Source: Hungatella sp. (GTDB lineage Bacteria; Bacillota; Clostridia; Lachnospirales; Lachnospiraceae). Taken from it: a stretch of DNA of 32,938 bases. The DNA lies in assembly GCA_022796015.1 (NCBI GenBank), contig JAAWHU010000040.1:1-32938 (forward strand), in the 5' to 3' direction. Positions 32,923 to 32,938 of the stretch are shown in pieces (positions within the stretch are counted from its first letter, which is position 1; every line of letters starts with the position of its first letter). Under the pieces are notes generated by a model. That model was given only the letters and a program-made list of their open reading frames with translations. It was not told the DNA's origin and did no database searches. The position numbers and the translations under genes were made by a program.

Positions 32923-32938
32923 ATTTATAATATTTAGT

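Overview
The window looks like chromosomal DNA of an anaerobic gut Firmicute, most likely a Lachnospiraceae/Clostridium cluster XIVa relative. The grounds are strong AGGAGG-type ribosome sites, moderate GC, TTGNNN/TATAAT promoters, clostridial-style CUT1 sugar transporter genes, and the selenium-dependent molybdenum hydroxylase (SDMH) gene set. No rRNA, tRNA or CRISPR array was seen. The species is an inference.

Positions 1-22610 form one large purine (uric acid/xanthine) catabolic locus. A leftward maturation and selenium operon runs from about 9610 down past the left edge: selenium-dependent xanthine dehydrogenase, yqeB, a mocA-like nucleotidyltransferase, yqeC, selD, DUF3343, a cysteine desulfurase, yedF, an XdhC-like protein and a partial FAD/NAD electron-transfer protein. 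A YheO-type PAS/HTH regulator (9758-10456, +) is divergent from it. A second leftward operon (17537-10458) holds an NCS2 urate/xanthine permease, ssnA, ygfK and hydA. Divergent from that, ygeX-ygeY-ygeW-arcC (17836-22610, +) would turn ring-opened purine products into pyruvate, ammonia and, through carbamoyl phosphate, ATP. Together these encode uptake, oxidation or reduction, ring opening, energy recovery, and manufacture of the labile-selenium Mo cofactor. The gene set matches the anaerobic uric-acid gene cluster reported from human gut bacteria.

Positions 22924-27490 hold a second catabolic unit: a MatC-like di/tricarboxylate permease, an alpha/beta hydrolase and a PrpF-type isomerase, divergent from a LysR regulator. 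Its substrate is unknown. A decayed Rpn/transposase-like gene (27663-28262) follows. Positions 28184-32810 are a leftward carbohydrate operon: a GH4 glycosidase, two CUT1 permeases and a lipoprotein sugar-binding protein, with a promoter and operator-like dyad at the right edge.

The most unusual non-coding feature is a repeat present twice, 20 kb apart. Copy A (4697-4907) is a complete 211-bp hairpin with a perfect 20-bp inverted repeat, flanked by TATA on both sides, in the SDMH operon just before selD. Copy B (25062-25198) is a half element, 119/137 identical, sitting just before the alpha/beta hydrolase gene. The apical stem shows a compensatory A-T to C-G change between copies. It looks like a MITE whose RNA hairpin is maintained, inserted inside two operons in the same orientation.
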